A stretch of 64,000 nt of DNA, taken from contig CAZKQW010000009.1 of the NCBI GenBank assembly GCA_964555055.1, forward strand, positions 62,001 through 126,000, read 5' to 3'. The DNA is from GCA-016699445 sp964555055. Its GTDB lineage: Bacteria > UBA10199 > JACPAL01 > GCA-016699445. The notes beneath the pieces are model-generated. The model had not been told where the DNA came from. It searched no databases and worked only from the letters and a program-made list of their open reading frames with translations. This document shows positions 8,436 to 17,058 of this stretch, in pieces (the stretch's first letter is position 1; every line of letters starts with the position of its first letter). Made by a program: the position numbers and the translations under genes.

Positions 8436-9050
8436 ATGGACTTAATGAGATTAGGGCGTGTTTCCGCTTTGAGTTTCGCCGCGGGAGTTTTTGATGCGGG
8501 TTGTCGCTCACCCGCGACTCATCCCGATCGGCCCCAGCCTACGATTCCAGCGGCGGCAACGCCTCCCACCTCTCAGCCGCTTCGTCCCGGTACTGATATC
8601 AGGTCTAGCTTACGCCGTCAGCCCGATGGGAGCGTCTGGTATCAGGAAAATCGCGGAACAGGCTTGGGTCGTACGGGTCTGAGTTTTTACGACTACCCTC
8701 CGCTTCTCCGCGCGTCTTCGGGCGATAGATTGGTGATAGGAAGGAACGCTGTCTTGGGGGATTTGTGCAAAGATTTCGTGCCTCGACAAATGCGGAGGTT
8801 TTCAAGTGGCGGTGAGGGTTTAAACGCCTACGGGGTCGCCGATACCCGAAATACCTATTCCATCATTCAATACGCGGAAGACGGATGGGTGAATCGATAT
8901 TTTCTCGGCACCGATGTGACGTCTCCCAATGCGTTATTGTCCATTTGTCGGGGAGGTAATTATCTCCATACCCGTTTCAAGCGGCTCCCGGCCGATTTAA
9001 CCCAATTTCCGTTTTACCCGAGATACCAGGCGGCTCTTGGGAGCCCTTAG
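8436..9050 (+). CDS. Small secreted or lipid-anchored protein of unknown function
   Basis: The start is taken at the ATG at 8436 because AGGAG stands at 8426-8430, five bases before it; the open frame extends further upstream but without such a site. The 204-residue product starts MDLMRLGRVSALSFAAGVFD followed by AGC, resembling a lipoprotein signal, although Asp at -3 of the Cys is not a canonical lipobox. A Pro/Thr-rich stretch follows and then a region with many Arg, Tyr and Gly residues. I do not recognise a family. It is transcribed opposite to the flanking genes and sits in the segment that splits fliL from fliM, so it may have come in with the neighbouring ATPase. Confidence 0.6.
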   Translation: MDLMRLGRVSALSFAAGVFDAGCRSPATHPDRPQPTIPAAATPPTSQPLRPGTDIRSSLRRQPDGSVWYQENRGTGLGRTGLSFYDYPPLLRASSGDRLVIGRNAVLGDLCKDFVPRQMRRFSSGGEGLNAYGVADTRNTYSIIQYAEDGWVNRYFLGTDVTSPNALLSICRGGNYLHTRFKRLPADLTQFPFYPRYQAALGSP

Positions 9051-9059
9051 TCCGGCATC

Positions 9060-9254
9060 CTATCGACCGATTCTTTGCCGTAGGGTTTCTTTTTTGAGGA
9101 TTTCGGGACGGCGGGAAAGGCGCTCGAACTCGTCCGGAAGGAGAAGGTCATAATAAGGGGAATCAGGAAATCGCTTCTTCAGAAAAGTGCCTTTCCCGAC
9201 CTGGTGAGGGCCCCCTTTTTTACCCCAGATTTCTACCCAAGATGTCCCAGCCAC
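9060..9254 (-). pseudogene. Remnant of a second AAA/DUF4143-type ATPase (N-terminal fragment)
   Basis: This 64-codon frame carries GGPHQVGKGTFLKKRFPDSP followed by YYDLLLPDEFERLSRRPEILKKE. That matches the start of a DUF4143-type ATPase: a Walker A loop, then a segment like the family's FPDARYFDLLxxDEYxRLxxxP. The Walker A has lost its usual Ser/Thr after Lys (GKG) and nothing of the rest of the domain follows, so this is a truncated copy. It overlaps the 3' end of the intact ATPase by 22 bp. Its sequence resembles a different subfamily from that neighbour, so it is not simply a local duplication. Confidence 0.65.
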
Positions 9255-10387
9255 CGATGGGCGCTGATGACCGTCAGGCCCCCTTCCCGGCGGTACGTAT
9301 TTTCTTTTTGGATAATTTGAAGACCTGGGACGCCTAATCTTTGGGAGAAAAACCTTAAATTATCGGAGATCTGAGTTTCCGACAGTTTACATTCGACTAA
9401 GAACCAGGGCTTTCCTTCGCGCGTGAGGAGGAAGTCGGCTTCGCGTTGGTCCCGATCCCTCACGAAATAAAGATCGACGTTGGCGAGCCCCCTATCGGTC
9501 CATGTTTGGGCCGATTTCCAAAGATGGCTGGCGATGAGGTTTTCAAAGCGCGCGCCCTCATCCTCGATTTGGGACCAGTCGTAGAAATAGTACTTCGGCT
9601 GCTTTTTAAGGGAGCGGGTGACTTTCTTCGAGTAGGGCGGAATGGAAAAGACGAGAAAGAGTTTTTTGAAGACTTCCATCCACTGCGCGACCGTCGGAGG
9701 AGCCACTCCCAGGTCTTCGGCGATGGAGCGAAGGCTGAAGAGGGATCCGATACGGCGGGGCAGGGTGAGCATCAGTTGTTCCACCAGCGAAAGGAGTTGG
9801 ATGTGGGTCAGCTCCCGGAAATCTTCCCGAATCAAGAGTTGCCGGCGGTGGTTGGACCAGCGACGGTGTTCGGTTTCGGACTGGGAAAAGAAAGGCTCGG
9901 GAAAGCCGCCGAATTTTAAGAGCTCTTCCAGATGATCCTGCTCTTCATGGGGTTCGAAAAGGTTTGCGGGGAGGGTAGACGGCTGGCCGTGCAGCTCCCC
10001 CAACGTCAAAGGATGGAGGTGATGCAGGTAATATCTCCCGAAGAGACTGTCGCCGGATTTTTGGAAAACATCGAGGCGAGCGCTCCCGGTCAAAAGGAGG
10101 GAAAGGGTGTCGTGATATTTGTCGAAGACCCCTTTGATATGGTTTTTCCAGCGGGCGTATTTATGGAACTCGTCGAGGCAAACGCAGGAAAGGGAAGTGT
10201 ATTTTTTCTCGAGGATCGTACGCCTGTCCTCCACGTCATCATAGAGAAGATAATGGCCTTTGAGGGTTTTAATGACTTTTTTCGCGAGCGTTGTTTTCCC
10301 GACTTGGCGCGGTCCGGAGAGAAAGACGAATTTCTTCTTTAAATCGGTGAGGATGACGTCTTCCAGACTTCTCTTTTCGGCTAACAT
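9233..10387 (-). CDS. AAA+ ATPase with DUF4143 / PD-(D/E)XK-like C-terminus
   Basis: 384 residues. The Walker A motif GPRQVGKTT is at about residues 25-33 and the Walker B region reads LSCVCLDEFHKY. A sensor-like LLLTGSARLDVF and a mid-protein winged-helix-like stretch (LRSIAEDLGVAPPTVAQWME) follow. The C-terminal part has EADFLLTREGKPWFLVECK, fitting the D...(D/E)XK pattern of the nuclease-like domain common in this family. Such ATPases are widespread and horizontally mobile; their function is not established and some have been suggested to act as toxins or defence proteins. The gene interrupts the usual fliL-fliM link and is preceded by a perfect 28-bp palindrome. Confidence 0.9.
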   Translation of the reverse strand: MLAEKRSLEDVILTDLKKKFVFLSGPRQVGKTTLAKKVIKTLKGHYLLYDDVEDRRTILEKKYTSLSCVCLDEFHKYARWKNHIKGVFDKYHDTLSLLLTGSARLDVFQKSGDSLFGRYYLHHLHPLTLGELHGQPSTLPANLFEPHEEQDHLEELLKFGGFPEPFFSQSETEHRRWSNHRRQLLIREDFRELTHIQLLSLVEQLMLTLPRRIGSLFSLRSIAEDLGVAPPTVAQWMEVFKKLFLVFSIPPYSKKVTRSLKKQPKYYFYDWSQIEDEGARFENLIASHLWKSAQTWTDRGLANVDLYFVRDRDQREADFLLTREGKPWFLVECKLSETQISDNLRFFSQRLGVPGLQIIQKENTYRREGGLTVISAHRWLGHLG

Positions 10388-10395
10388 AAAGCCTG

Positions 10396-10423
10396 CTTAA
10401 CATTTGGCATGCCAAATGTTAAG
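10396..10423. promoter_or_regulatory. Perfect 28-bp palindrome, possible operator of the ATPase gene
   Basis: The half-site CTTAACATTTGGCA is repeated exactly as its reverse complement with no spacer, centred between 10409 and 10410. It lies 8 bp before the ATPase start codon (10387). The absence of a T-run and its position at the 5' end argue against a terminator. An operator for an autoregulator, or a site bound by the ATPase itself, is plausible. A related palindrome precedes the second DUF4143 ATPase at 52998-53010. Confidence 0.6.
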
Positions 10424-10442
10424 TCTTATTTTCATTTGCCGA

Positions 10443-11159
10443 TTATTGTATCGTGAATTCGGTGAAGTAGATCTGCTTCACCGTCCCTTTTTTGATCAGC
10501 TTGTTCATGGCGTTGGTGATGTCCTCTTTGAGAAGGGTCTTGCCGCCCGTGCTCATCAAGTCCCTCAGGGAAGAATCGCTGATCAGGTAGAGAATCTTGT
10601 CCCGGACTTGTTCGTCCTTGGATTTGAGTTCATCGGCCGTCTCTTGGTTCGTGACGAGAGCCGCCATTTTGAGCTTTAGGTAATGGATGCTGTTCTTTTC
10701 CATGACGTTATAGACTTGAGGCTCGAGTTTGATGACGATCCCGTCCGGAGATTCGCTTCCTTGAGTGCCCTCCGCTTTAGCGGCTTCTTCCTTCACAGGA
10801 GGCGCGTCTTTTTTTTCGCCATGGCCTTCTTCTTTCTTGGGTTCTTCCTTCTTTTCCTCTGCTTTCTTCTCCTCGGCGGCTTCGGCGTGGCCGGCCAACG
10901 ACTCGCCCGCGTCGACGACTTCTCCCGAATGCCGAGTCCCTAAGAAAAGAACGGTGCCGCCCGCGCTCGCCATCGCAATGATGGCGATGACCACGAAAAC
11001 CAGGGGCGGGGATAAGAGCTTTTGGGCGAAGGATGGCTTCGGAGCCAGAGGCATGGGTATGTCCATAGAGGGAGGTTGGGTAGGAGCCGCCGCGGGCGCG
11101 CTGGGTGGAGATGCGGCGGGAGCAGGTGTCGCTTCTTGAGGTTTGGTGTCTTCTGCCAT
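10443..11159 (-). CDS. fliL: FliL, stator-associated basal body protein
   Basis: 238 residues. A Pro/Ala-rich cytoplasmic lead of about 50 residues is followed by one membrane helix (LVFVVIAIIAMASAGGTVLF, about residues 53-72). Next is a long Glu/Lys-rich periplasmic linker and the conserved FliL domain: YLKLKMAALVTNQETADELK, VRDKILYLISDSSLRDLMS and KGTVKQIYFTEFTIQ. FliL helps stators engage and raises torque. The Glu/Lys linker is longer than in enterobacterial FliL. It is the last gene of the flgB operon before the ATPase insertion. Confidence 0.95.
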   Translation of the reverse strand: MAEDTKPQEATPAPAASPPSAPAAAPTQPPSMDIPMPLAPKPSFAQKLLSPPLVFVVIAIIAMASAGGTVLFLGTRHSGEVVDAGESLAGHAEAAEEKKAEEKKEEPKKEEGHGEKKDAPPVKEEAAKAEGTQGSESPDGIVIKLEPQVYNVMEKNSIHYLKLKMAALVTNQETADELKSKDEQVRDKILYLISDSSLRDLMSTGGKTLLKEDITNAMNKLIKKGTVKQIYFTEFTIQ

Positions 11160-11190
11160 AATCGTGTCCTTTTAAGCGCGATGCGGTCGT

Positions 11191-12465
11191 TTAACCCTGT
11201 CCTAAGGTCACTAACTGAGCGAGCATATCATTGATCGTACCGATCGTTCTAGTGTTCGCTTGGAAACCTCTTTGGATGATGACCATTTTGATGAGCTCGT
11301 TGGCCAAGTCGACGTTGGACTGTTCCAAAGTGCTGGAGACGATCGATCCTTTTCCGGTGGTTTGCGGTGCCGATAGTGTGGCGAGTCCGGATTCCAGGGT
11401 TTCGCGGTAGTTGCTGCTTCCCGTTCTGGAAAGGCCGCTTTGGCTGTTGAAAGTGGCCAAGACGATCTGGCCGAGTTGTTGGTTCGTTCCGTTCGTGTAG
11501 TTTCCGGTGATGATGCCTTCGGAAGAGATGTCGATGCTTTTCAAGGATCCCGAGGCGAAACCATCCTGAGTGATGTTGGTGATCGCGGAGTCGCTACCGA
11601 ATTGTGTGACTCCATCCAAGGCGCCTCCGGTGCCGGCGGTCGCGAAAGTACCGAAATCGAAGCTGATCGCCTGCGAGACGCCGGCGCCGATGAAGCTGAA
11701 ATAACTGGACGTGGTCGTGACGCTTTGGAGGCCGCCGGACGTCGTGAACGTCATCGTGCCCGTTCCCCCCTGGTAATAAGTGCTTGCAGTCGCCCCTGAG
11801 ACTTCGATGCCATTGGCCAAGGCGTACCAAGACCATGTGTTCGTGGAGGATTTTCGGAAATAGATCGAGAGCAAGTGGCTGTTCCCCAGGGAGTCATAGA
11901 CGGTCACACCGGCGGAGAAGTTGGAGGTGTTCGTGGGATCGCCCGTGCTGAAGGCGGAGGGTACCGTGGAGTTCGAGCTTAAGTTGATATTGAGCTCGAC
12001 GTCCGCCGAAGGATTGGGGGACACGGGTTCTTGGCTAATAAGCACGTCTCCGACATCGGCCGTGATGTTGTTGCTGGTATCCACTTGAAAGCCTTGAAGT
12101 CGGAGTCCGTCCGTATTGGTGATGTAGCCGTCCTTATCCAAATGGAATTGTCCGTTACGCGAGTAAAATGTCGAGGAATCGGTCGCGCTCCTGACGACGA
12201 AGAAGCCATTGCCGTCGATGGCCAGGTCGGTGACGTTGCTGGTGGACTCGAAGCCGCCTTGACTGAACTGGGAGACAACGTCGGAAATGCGCGATCCGAG
12301 ACCGACGTTGGAATCAGCTCCGGCGAGGATGTCCTCGAAGGCCGCGGAACTTGCCTTGAATCCCGTAGTGTTGACGTTCGAGATATTATCGCCGACGACG
12401 GCGATGGCGTTACCGTTCGAGTTGATTCCGTTAACCCCGGCGAACAATGCGTTGAAGATACCCAT
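11191..12465 (-). CDS. flgE: FlgE, flagellar hook protein
   Basis: 424 residues. The N-terminus (MGIFNALFAGVNGINSNGNA followed by IAVVGDNISNVNTTGFK) and the C-terminus (NVDLANELIKMVIIQRGFQA followed by NTRTI) are the conserved axial-protein helices. The middle is a Ser/Thr/Gly-rich surface domain with a central hook-domain repeat. FlgE polymerises into the hook under the FlgD cap and FliK length control, both encoded immediately upstream, which supports the call over FlgG or FlgF. Confidence 0.97.
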   Translation of the reverse strand: MGIFNALFAGVNGINSNGNAIAVVGDNISNVNTTGFKASSAAFEDILAGADSNVGLGSRISDVVSQFSQGGFESTSNVTDLAIDGNGFFVVRSATDSSTFYSRNGQFHLDKDGYITNTDGLRLQGFQVDTSNNITADVGDVLISQEPVSPNPSADVELNINLSSNSTVPSAFSTGDPTNTSNFSAGVTVYDSLGNSHLLSIYFRKSSTNTWSWYALANGIEVSGATASTYYQGGTGTMTFTTSGGLQSVTTTSSYFSFIGAGVSQAISFDFGTFATAGTGGALDGVTQFGSDSAITNITQDGFASGSLKSIDISSEGIITGNYTNGTNQQLGQIVLATFNSQSGLSRTGSSNYRETLESGLATLSAPQTTGKGSIVSSTLEQSNVDLANELIKMVIIQRGFQANTRTIGTINDMLAQLVTLGQG

Positions 12466-12489
12466 AAGAACCCCCTTAAAAGTTAATGT

Positions 12490-13152
12490 TTACGATGCGT
12501 ACACCGCCGTCACCCGATCGGCGGGAATGTTAGTTCCGTTTACCTTCACCAGGATCTCATCGCCGGAGAAGTCCACTTGGCTGACGACGCCACGGATCAT
12601 AGCTTGGAGATTTGTGGTGTTGCCGTTGCGGTCGGTGGAACGAACTCGGTACGTGTAATTGCCTTGGGGAAGGGCGTTGCCGAACCGATCTTTCTTGTCG
12701 AAATCCAGGAAAGTCGACCCTGAATCGACGTTTTGAAGATCAAGGCTTCTAACCGTCTGGTTGCGGGAATTGATGATGTCTATCGTGACGTTGCTGAGCG
12801 GTGCGTCGAGGTGGAAGCCGACCTTGGCGGCTTGATCCGGGGCGACGAAAATTTTATTGCCCGGGACGTCGACGGTTTTTCCGATGTAGGAAACCGCCTG
12901 CGATTTATCCATACTGCGCTGTTGTTGCGCGAGCCCCTTGAACGAATCATTGATGTTGTAAAGCTGTTCCAGCTGGCTGAATTGGGTCAATTGTTGGGTG
13001 AATTTATCGGGATCGCTCGTATTAAGGGGATCCTGGTTCTTCAGCTGCGCGACGAGCAGCTTGATGAATTGATCCTTGTTCGTCGCCAATTTATCCGAGA
13101 CTTTGCTTGTCGATCGTGGCGTGGACGAAGTATCGGAAATGCTTGTCACCAT
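12490..13152 (-). CDS. flgD: FlgD, hook-capping scaffold protein
   Basis: 220 residues. The N-terminal export region includes ATNKDQFIKLLVAQLKNQDP, the family hallmark, followed by DPDKFTQQLTQFSQLEQ. The C-terminal half contains the FlgD Ig-like/Tudor portion with LDFDKKDRFGNALPQGNYTY. FlgD caps the growing hook and is discarded when the hook is finished. It starts behind a strong AAGGAGGAATT ribosome-binding site, 9 bp after fliK. Confidence 0.96.
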   Translation of the reverse strand: MVTSISDTSSTPRSTSKVSDKLATNKDQFIKLLVAQLKNQDPLNTSDPDKFTQQLTQFSQLEQLYNINDSFKGLAQQQRSMDKSQAVSYIGKTVDVPGNKIFVAPDQAAKVGFHLDAPLSNVTIDIINSRNQTVRSLDLQNVDSGSTFLDFDKKDRFGNALPQGNYTYRVRSTDRNGNTTNLQAMIRGVVSQVDFSGDEILVKVNGTNIPADRVTAVYAS

Positions 13153-13161
13153 AATTCCTCC

Positions 13162-14619
13162 TTAAATGACCCTATCGACGATGGACGAACGTGGATCCCT
13201 CCAGTGGGTCCGCGTCGTTTGTTTTTTCTGAACTTGTTTTGCTTGTTGTTCCCTTGGTTCTTCCGACGGTTTCTCCTGCGCGTTTTGCTGGCCTACGCCG
13301 ATATGAAGTTGCCCTAATTGGAGGTTTCCGGAGAAGGCCTGTCGGAGTTCGGGAATGCCCTTTTCGAGGGATTCCTTCACGAACAAATGCTCGGTCTTGA
13401 TCTGCAGATTCAGTTCTTTGTTCTGAAGCTTCATTTGAACGTCGATCTTTCCCCATTCCGGAGGGTCGAGGTGGATGGTCATCTTCTCTTCATGGCGGTC
13501 GATGATCGTCTTTAGCGCCGACAAAACCTGGTTTTGTATGGAACGTTCCCTATCCACGGTTTGGGCCGCTAGAATATCCGATTTTTTGGTGGCCTGAATC
13601 GCCGCTTCCTTGCGGGCCAAGACCTGTTCGGGATGCCGGAGCTCGTGGATGAGCTCGTCAAGGCGTAGCTTCCTCTTAGGTTCCGGATTCGCGTTCGCGA
13701 CCGGCGTCAATGTTTCTCCATCGTTGGAGAGCTCCCGTGAAGTCTTCTGAGATTCCGGTTTAGGGGTTGACAGGGCCTGTCCCTGGCCTGGGAGAGTGTT
13801 TTCGGGTTGGTCCACAAGCTGGCCTTCATCTTCGGAAGACGGGAGATTCTTTTGCGTCGTATTTACCGCCGAACCAACCGCTGCTTTCGTATTTAGTTCG
13901 ATCACTTGAGGTCCTTCGGTCGGATCCAGGGCCGAAATGAAATCCGAAGGGGAGCCTGTTTGAACCGAGGATTCCATGACCGTCTGCGGTTGGTTCGGGC
14001 CTATCGCTTCCGCAGTTTGAGCCGTTTCCGCCGTGGCATTCGTAACTAACGTGATCTCCGTGATTTGGGCGGATTCCTGAGCCGCGCTTTCGCCGTCATC
14101 GGGGTTTTCTTTCGTATCTTGAGGTTTCATGATCGTCGTGGGTTGTATCAAAAGGGAGAGTAAAAGAAGGTCGCTTTGATTTAATGCCTCCTCAATCGAG
14201 CGGGACGTGATATCTTGAGGGGCGTTTTCCAATCCGGTGGCTGGAGACTTGCCGTCCGTGGACGTTTCGTCCGAGTTTGAGGTTGCTTGACCGCTTTTCT
14301 CGCACTTCTCTTGCGCCGCGGCCTCTTTCACATCCGAAGTCTTATCGTCTTTATCCGTATTCTCGCGGTCTTTTTCGCCGACGCGTCTCTCGCGGTTTGG
14401 ATGATCCGAGTTTGAGGCTCGCTGCGAACCCTGGGAGTTTTCTGACTTCTTCGCGTCATACCCGTCTTGAATGCCGGTCGTAGAGTCGTTCTTTTTTTGC
14501 TCGTCCTTCAAGGCTCGATCGAAGTCCGTTTGCATGTCCTTCCTCTGCATCGTTTCCGCGAGTTGGGTGATGCTGTCCTTGGCCTGGTTGCCTCCCGATT
14601 CGATCCGTCCGAAACTCAT
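13162..14619 (-). CDS. fliK: FliK, hook-length control protein
   Basis: 485 residues, Ser/Thr/Gln/Glu-rich and poorly structured for about 330 residues, as expected of the molecular ruler. The C-terminal domain with EEKMTIHLDPPEWGKIDVQM, followed by KLQNKELNLQI and the LGQLHIGVG segment, matches the FliK/Flg_hook C-terminal domain that acts on FlhB. The start overlaps the stop of the MotE-like gene by 4 bp (ATGA). The low-complexity part shows little that is conserved, so only the last 110 residues and the gene order support the name. Confidence 0.92.
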   Translation of the reverse strand: MSFGRIESGGNQAKDSITQLAETMQRKDMQTDFDRALKDEQKKNDSTTGIQDGYDAKKSENSQGSQRASNSDHPNRERRVGEKDRENTDKDDKTSDVKEAAAQEKCEKSGQATSNSDETSTDGKSPATGLENAPQDITSRSIEEALNQSDLLLLSLLIQPTTIMKPQDTKENPDDGESAAQESAQITEITLVTNATAETAQTAEAIGPNQPQTVMESSVQTGSPSDFISALDPTEGPQVIELNTKAAVGSAVNTTQKNLPSSEDEGQLVDQPENTLPGQGQALSTPKPESQKTSRELSNDGETLTPVANANPEPKRKLRLDELIHELRHPEQVLARKEAAIQATKKSDILAAQTVDRERSIQNQVLSALKTIIDRHEEKMTIHLDPPEWGKIDVQMKLQNKELNLQIKTEHLFVKESLEKGIPELRQAFSGNLQLGQLHIGVGQQNAQEKPSEEPREQQAKQVQKKQTTRTHWRDPRSSIVDRVI

Positions 14620-15218
14620 GGTTTGCCTCCTGACTGTAGTCGTTGCGGTTCTTTAAGGATGCGCCGGCTCATGTCGGCGGCGAGATGCGGTTCCATCACC
14701 GCGAGGATCTTGCTCGATTTCTTTGGGTTCATCATCGAAAGGATGCTCACCGATAATGTCGTCGGGAGTTGCTTGATGATTTGTGTCGCTTGATCGGCGC
14801 TGATGGACTCGTAAAGAGTGACTAACTGCTTCAAATGATCGTTCACTGAAACGCGCTTGGAAACTTCTTTGTTGAGCTGATTTTGAAGCTCTTTCATTTC
14901 GTTCAAACGATTTTGGAGCTCCTGGTCTAGATTCTTGGACAGGACGACCTTGTCACGATCTTGGCCGAATCTCTCTTGTTCCCTCTCTAAATCGACGAAT
15001 TTGACGTTCCCTTTCACTAAGAAGCTCTTTTCCGGATCGTTTTGGGTTTTTTCGATAAGGATTTTTTTGATTTCTTCCTGGGAGGGAAGGGGTTTTTCCT
15101 CGGCAAGCGATCCGGATATGTCCACTGTCGCCCCCTCGGCGCGGACGGATTTCGGTAGCGTCGCCAATATAAGCAGTAGGATCAGTAGGTATCCTTTGAC
15201 GAGCGACGTCGGTTTCAT
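14616..15218 (-). CDS. MotE/FlbB-like motor-associated periplasmic protein
   Basis: 200 residues with a signal peptide or N-terminal anchor (GYLLILLLILATLPKSVRA, residues 9-27), a long coiled coil (about 80-125), and a C-terminal domain (YESISADQATQIIKQLPTTL, then MMNPKKSSKILAVMEPHLAA) resembling the MgtE N-terminal/FliG-like fold of MotE and FlbB. Such proteins sit in the periplasm and support stator or rod assembly. Overlaps on both sides (ATGA with fliJ and with fliK) place it firmly inside the operon, the usual place of motE-like genes. Confidence 0.8.
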   Translation of the reverse strand: MKPTSLVKGYLLILLLILATLPKSVRAEGATVDISGSLAEEKPLPSQEEIKKILIEKTQNDPEKSFLVKGNVKFVDLEREQERFGQDRDKVVLSKNLDQELQNRLNEMKELQNQLNKEVSKRVSVNDHLKQLVTLYESISADQATQIIKQLPTTLSVSILSMMNPKKSSKILAVMEPHLAADMSRRILKEPQRLQSGGKP

Positions 15219-15673
15219 GCGGACCCTTCTTTCCTATCGTTTAATTTGTCGTGAGCGAAGCGCAGGATCGTCATTTCTGACATTTCCTTTTCGATCATTT
15301 TATTCAAAGCCTTGATGTATTCCGATTTTTGCTTGTCTTTCAGGTGTTCCACTTGACGCCTGGCCTTATAGGCCTCTTTGAGTTTTTCTTGAGCGTCTAG
15401 AAGCTCGGTTTCGAGATCCGACAAGGTTTGAGTTTGGTATTTCGCCTCATGCTCCAAAGCGAGGAGGTATTGTTCGATCATCTGGATCCAAGCGTGGTTT
15501 TCGACCTCATCATGGGATTTCCGCCATTGGTTCTGCTCGGAGGCGATCTGATTCATCCGTAGGACGACGTCGCGGATGAGCGCCTGTATCCGCTGCACCT
15601 CCGCTTCGCGTTGCCTTTCTTCTTCACGCCGGATTTTCAGGATGCCTTCCAATTTGAATCGGAACTTCTTCAT
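15215..15673 (-). CDS. fliJ: FliJ, export chaperone/escort protein
   Basis: 152 residues, almost entirely helical and coiled coil, with the typical FliJ start KKFRFKLEGILKIRREEERQ and many Lys, Glu, Arg and Gln residues. FliJ forms the central stalk of the FliI hexamer and recycles export chaperones. It follows fliI by 5 bp and its stop overlaps the next gene. The family is weakly conserved, so gene order adds weight. Confidence 0.92.
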   Translation of the reverse strand: MKKFRFKLEGILKIRREEERQREAEVQRIQALIRDVVLRMNQIASEQNQWRKSHDEVENHAWIQMIEQYLLALEHEAKYQTQTLSDLETELLDAQEKLKEAYKARRQVEHLKDKQKSEYIKALNKMIEKEMSEMTILRFAHDKLNDRKEGSA

Positions 15674-15678
15674 GCGCG

Positions 15679-17058
15679 TTATTCCTCCTCCGCGATTTTT
15701 TGGAGACGGGCCAACGTCTCCGGCATGGGCCCACGGTCGTCCCGTTTTTGCTTCAGAAATTCCTCGATCGAATCGTGTTTCGCGATGGCACGGTCCAATT
15801 CTTCGTTGCGGCCGGGGACATAGACCCCCATCCGGATGTAATCCTTCATTTCCTCGTAAAGGGCGATCAGGCGACGCACGCGGATGACGAATGCCTGATG
15901 TTCGCGAGTCGTGACTTGGGTCATGACGCGTGAAAGGCTCTGAATAATGTCGATCGGAGGGTAATGCCCCATGGTCGCCAATTCTCGCGAGAGGACGATA
16001 TGCCCATCGACGATCGAACGAACGGCATCGGCCACGGGATCCTGCAGGTCGTCGCCTTCCGTCAGGATCGTGTAAAATCCGGTAATGCTTCCTTCCCCCT
16101 CGGTGGTCCCGGCCCTTTCCAAAAGGCGCGGCAAGGCGGCGAAGAGGGAGGGGGTGTATCCCTTCACGGTAGGCGGTTCGCCCAATGAAAGTCCCACTTC
16201 CCGCGAAGCCATGGCGAAACGCGTGAGCGAATCCATCATCAACAGGACCTTGGCTCCCCGGTCCCGAAAATATTCGGCTATGGTCGTGGTGATGAAAGCC
16301 GCTCTCATGCGCAACAGGGCGGGAGAATCGGAAGTCGCGACGATGACCACGGATTTTTTTAAACCCTCTTGGCCTAAACTCTCTTCCAAGAATTCCCCGA
16401 CTTCCCTACCGCGTTCTCCTAAAAGCCCGATTACGTTGACGTCGGCGTCCGAGTTACGGGCCATCATGCCCATCAGGGTGCTTTTCCCGACTCCAGAGCC
16501 CGCCATGATCGCCACGCGTTGCCCCACGCCGCAGGTGAGAAAAGAGTCGATCGCTCGGATACCTACGGAAAACGTCTGATCGATCATCTTGCGTCGTATC
16601 GGTGAAATGGAGGGGTGGTAGAGTGGGTATTCCATCGCATCCGTGATTTCCGGACCTCCATCCATGGGGAGCCCCGCGCCGTCTAAAACCCTGCCCAATA
16701 GCTTTTCGGAGACGCGCAGGCTGACTTCGTGGCTTACCGTTTGAATGGGGTCTCCGACGCGTACGCCCGCGGTATTTCCGATGGGCATGAGGATCGCTTT
16801 GGATTCTTTAAGCCCGATCACTTCGGCCGTGAGTTTTTCTCCATTTTCCTGATGGATAAGGCAGGAAGCCCCGACGGGCACATGGGGTAAATCGCCTTCG
16901 ATCACGAGTCCAACGACGCGCGTGACTTTTCCGACGACTTCAACCGCCGGGATGCGGTTCAAAGTCGACCGTACGAGTTCGAAAGCCCCTAAGCCGCTGG
17001 CGGAAAAAGCCGCACTTAGTCCCGATCCGAAATCGTGATTTTGGAGGTCATTCGACAC
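15679..17058 (-). CDS. fliI: FliI, flagellum-specific export ATPase
   Basis: 459 residues, a normal FliI length. The Walker A is AGSGVGKST at residues 186-194, followed by LLGERGREVGEFLEE, and Walker B with VLLMMDSLTRFAMASREVG, all hallmarks of the F1-beta-like export ATPase. The start at GTG 17058 overlaps fliH by 11 bp. FliI hydrolyses ATP with FliH and FliJ at the gate and helps unfold or deliver substrates. Confidence 0.97.
   Translation of the reverse strand: MSNDLQNHDFGSGLSAAFSASGLGAFELVRSTLNRIPAVEVVGKVTRVVGLVIEGDLPHVPVGASCLIHQENGEKLTAEVIGLKESKAILMPIGNTAGVRVGDPIQTVSHEVSLRVSEKLLGRVLDGAGLPMDGGPEITDAMEYPLYHPSISPIRRKMIDQTFSVGIRAIDSFLTCGVGQRVAIMAGSGVGKSTLMGMMARNSDADVNVIGLLGERGREVGEFLEESLGQEGLKKSVVIVATSDSPALLRMRAAFITTTIAEYFRDRGAKVLLMMDSLTRFAMASREVGLSLGEPPTVKGYTPSLFAALPRLLERAGTTEGEGSITGFYTILTEGDDLQDPVADAVRSIVDGHIVLSRELATMGHYPPIDIIQSLSRVMTQVTTREHQAFVIRVRRLIALYEEMKDYIRMGVYVPGRNEELDRAIAKHDSIEEFLKQKRDDRGPMPETLARLQKIAEEE

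Noticed and set aside
8287..8511. 74-codon minus-strand frame upstream of fliM
   Set aside because: It spans the divergent promoter region, has no ribosome-binding site and overlaps the better supported plus-strand gene.
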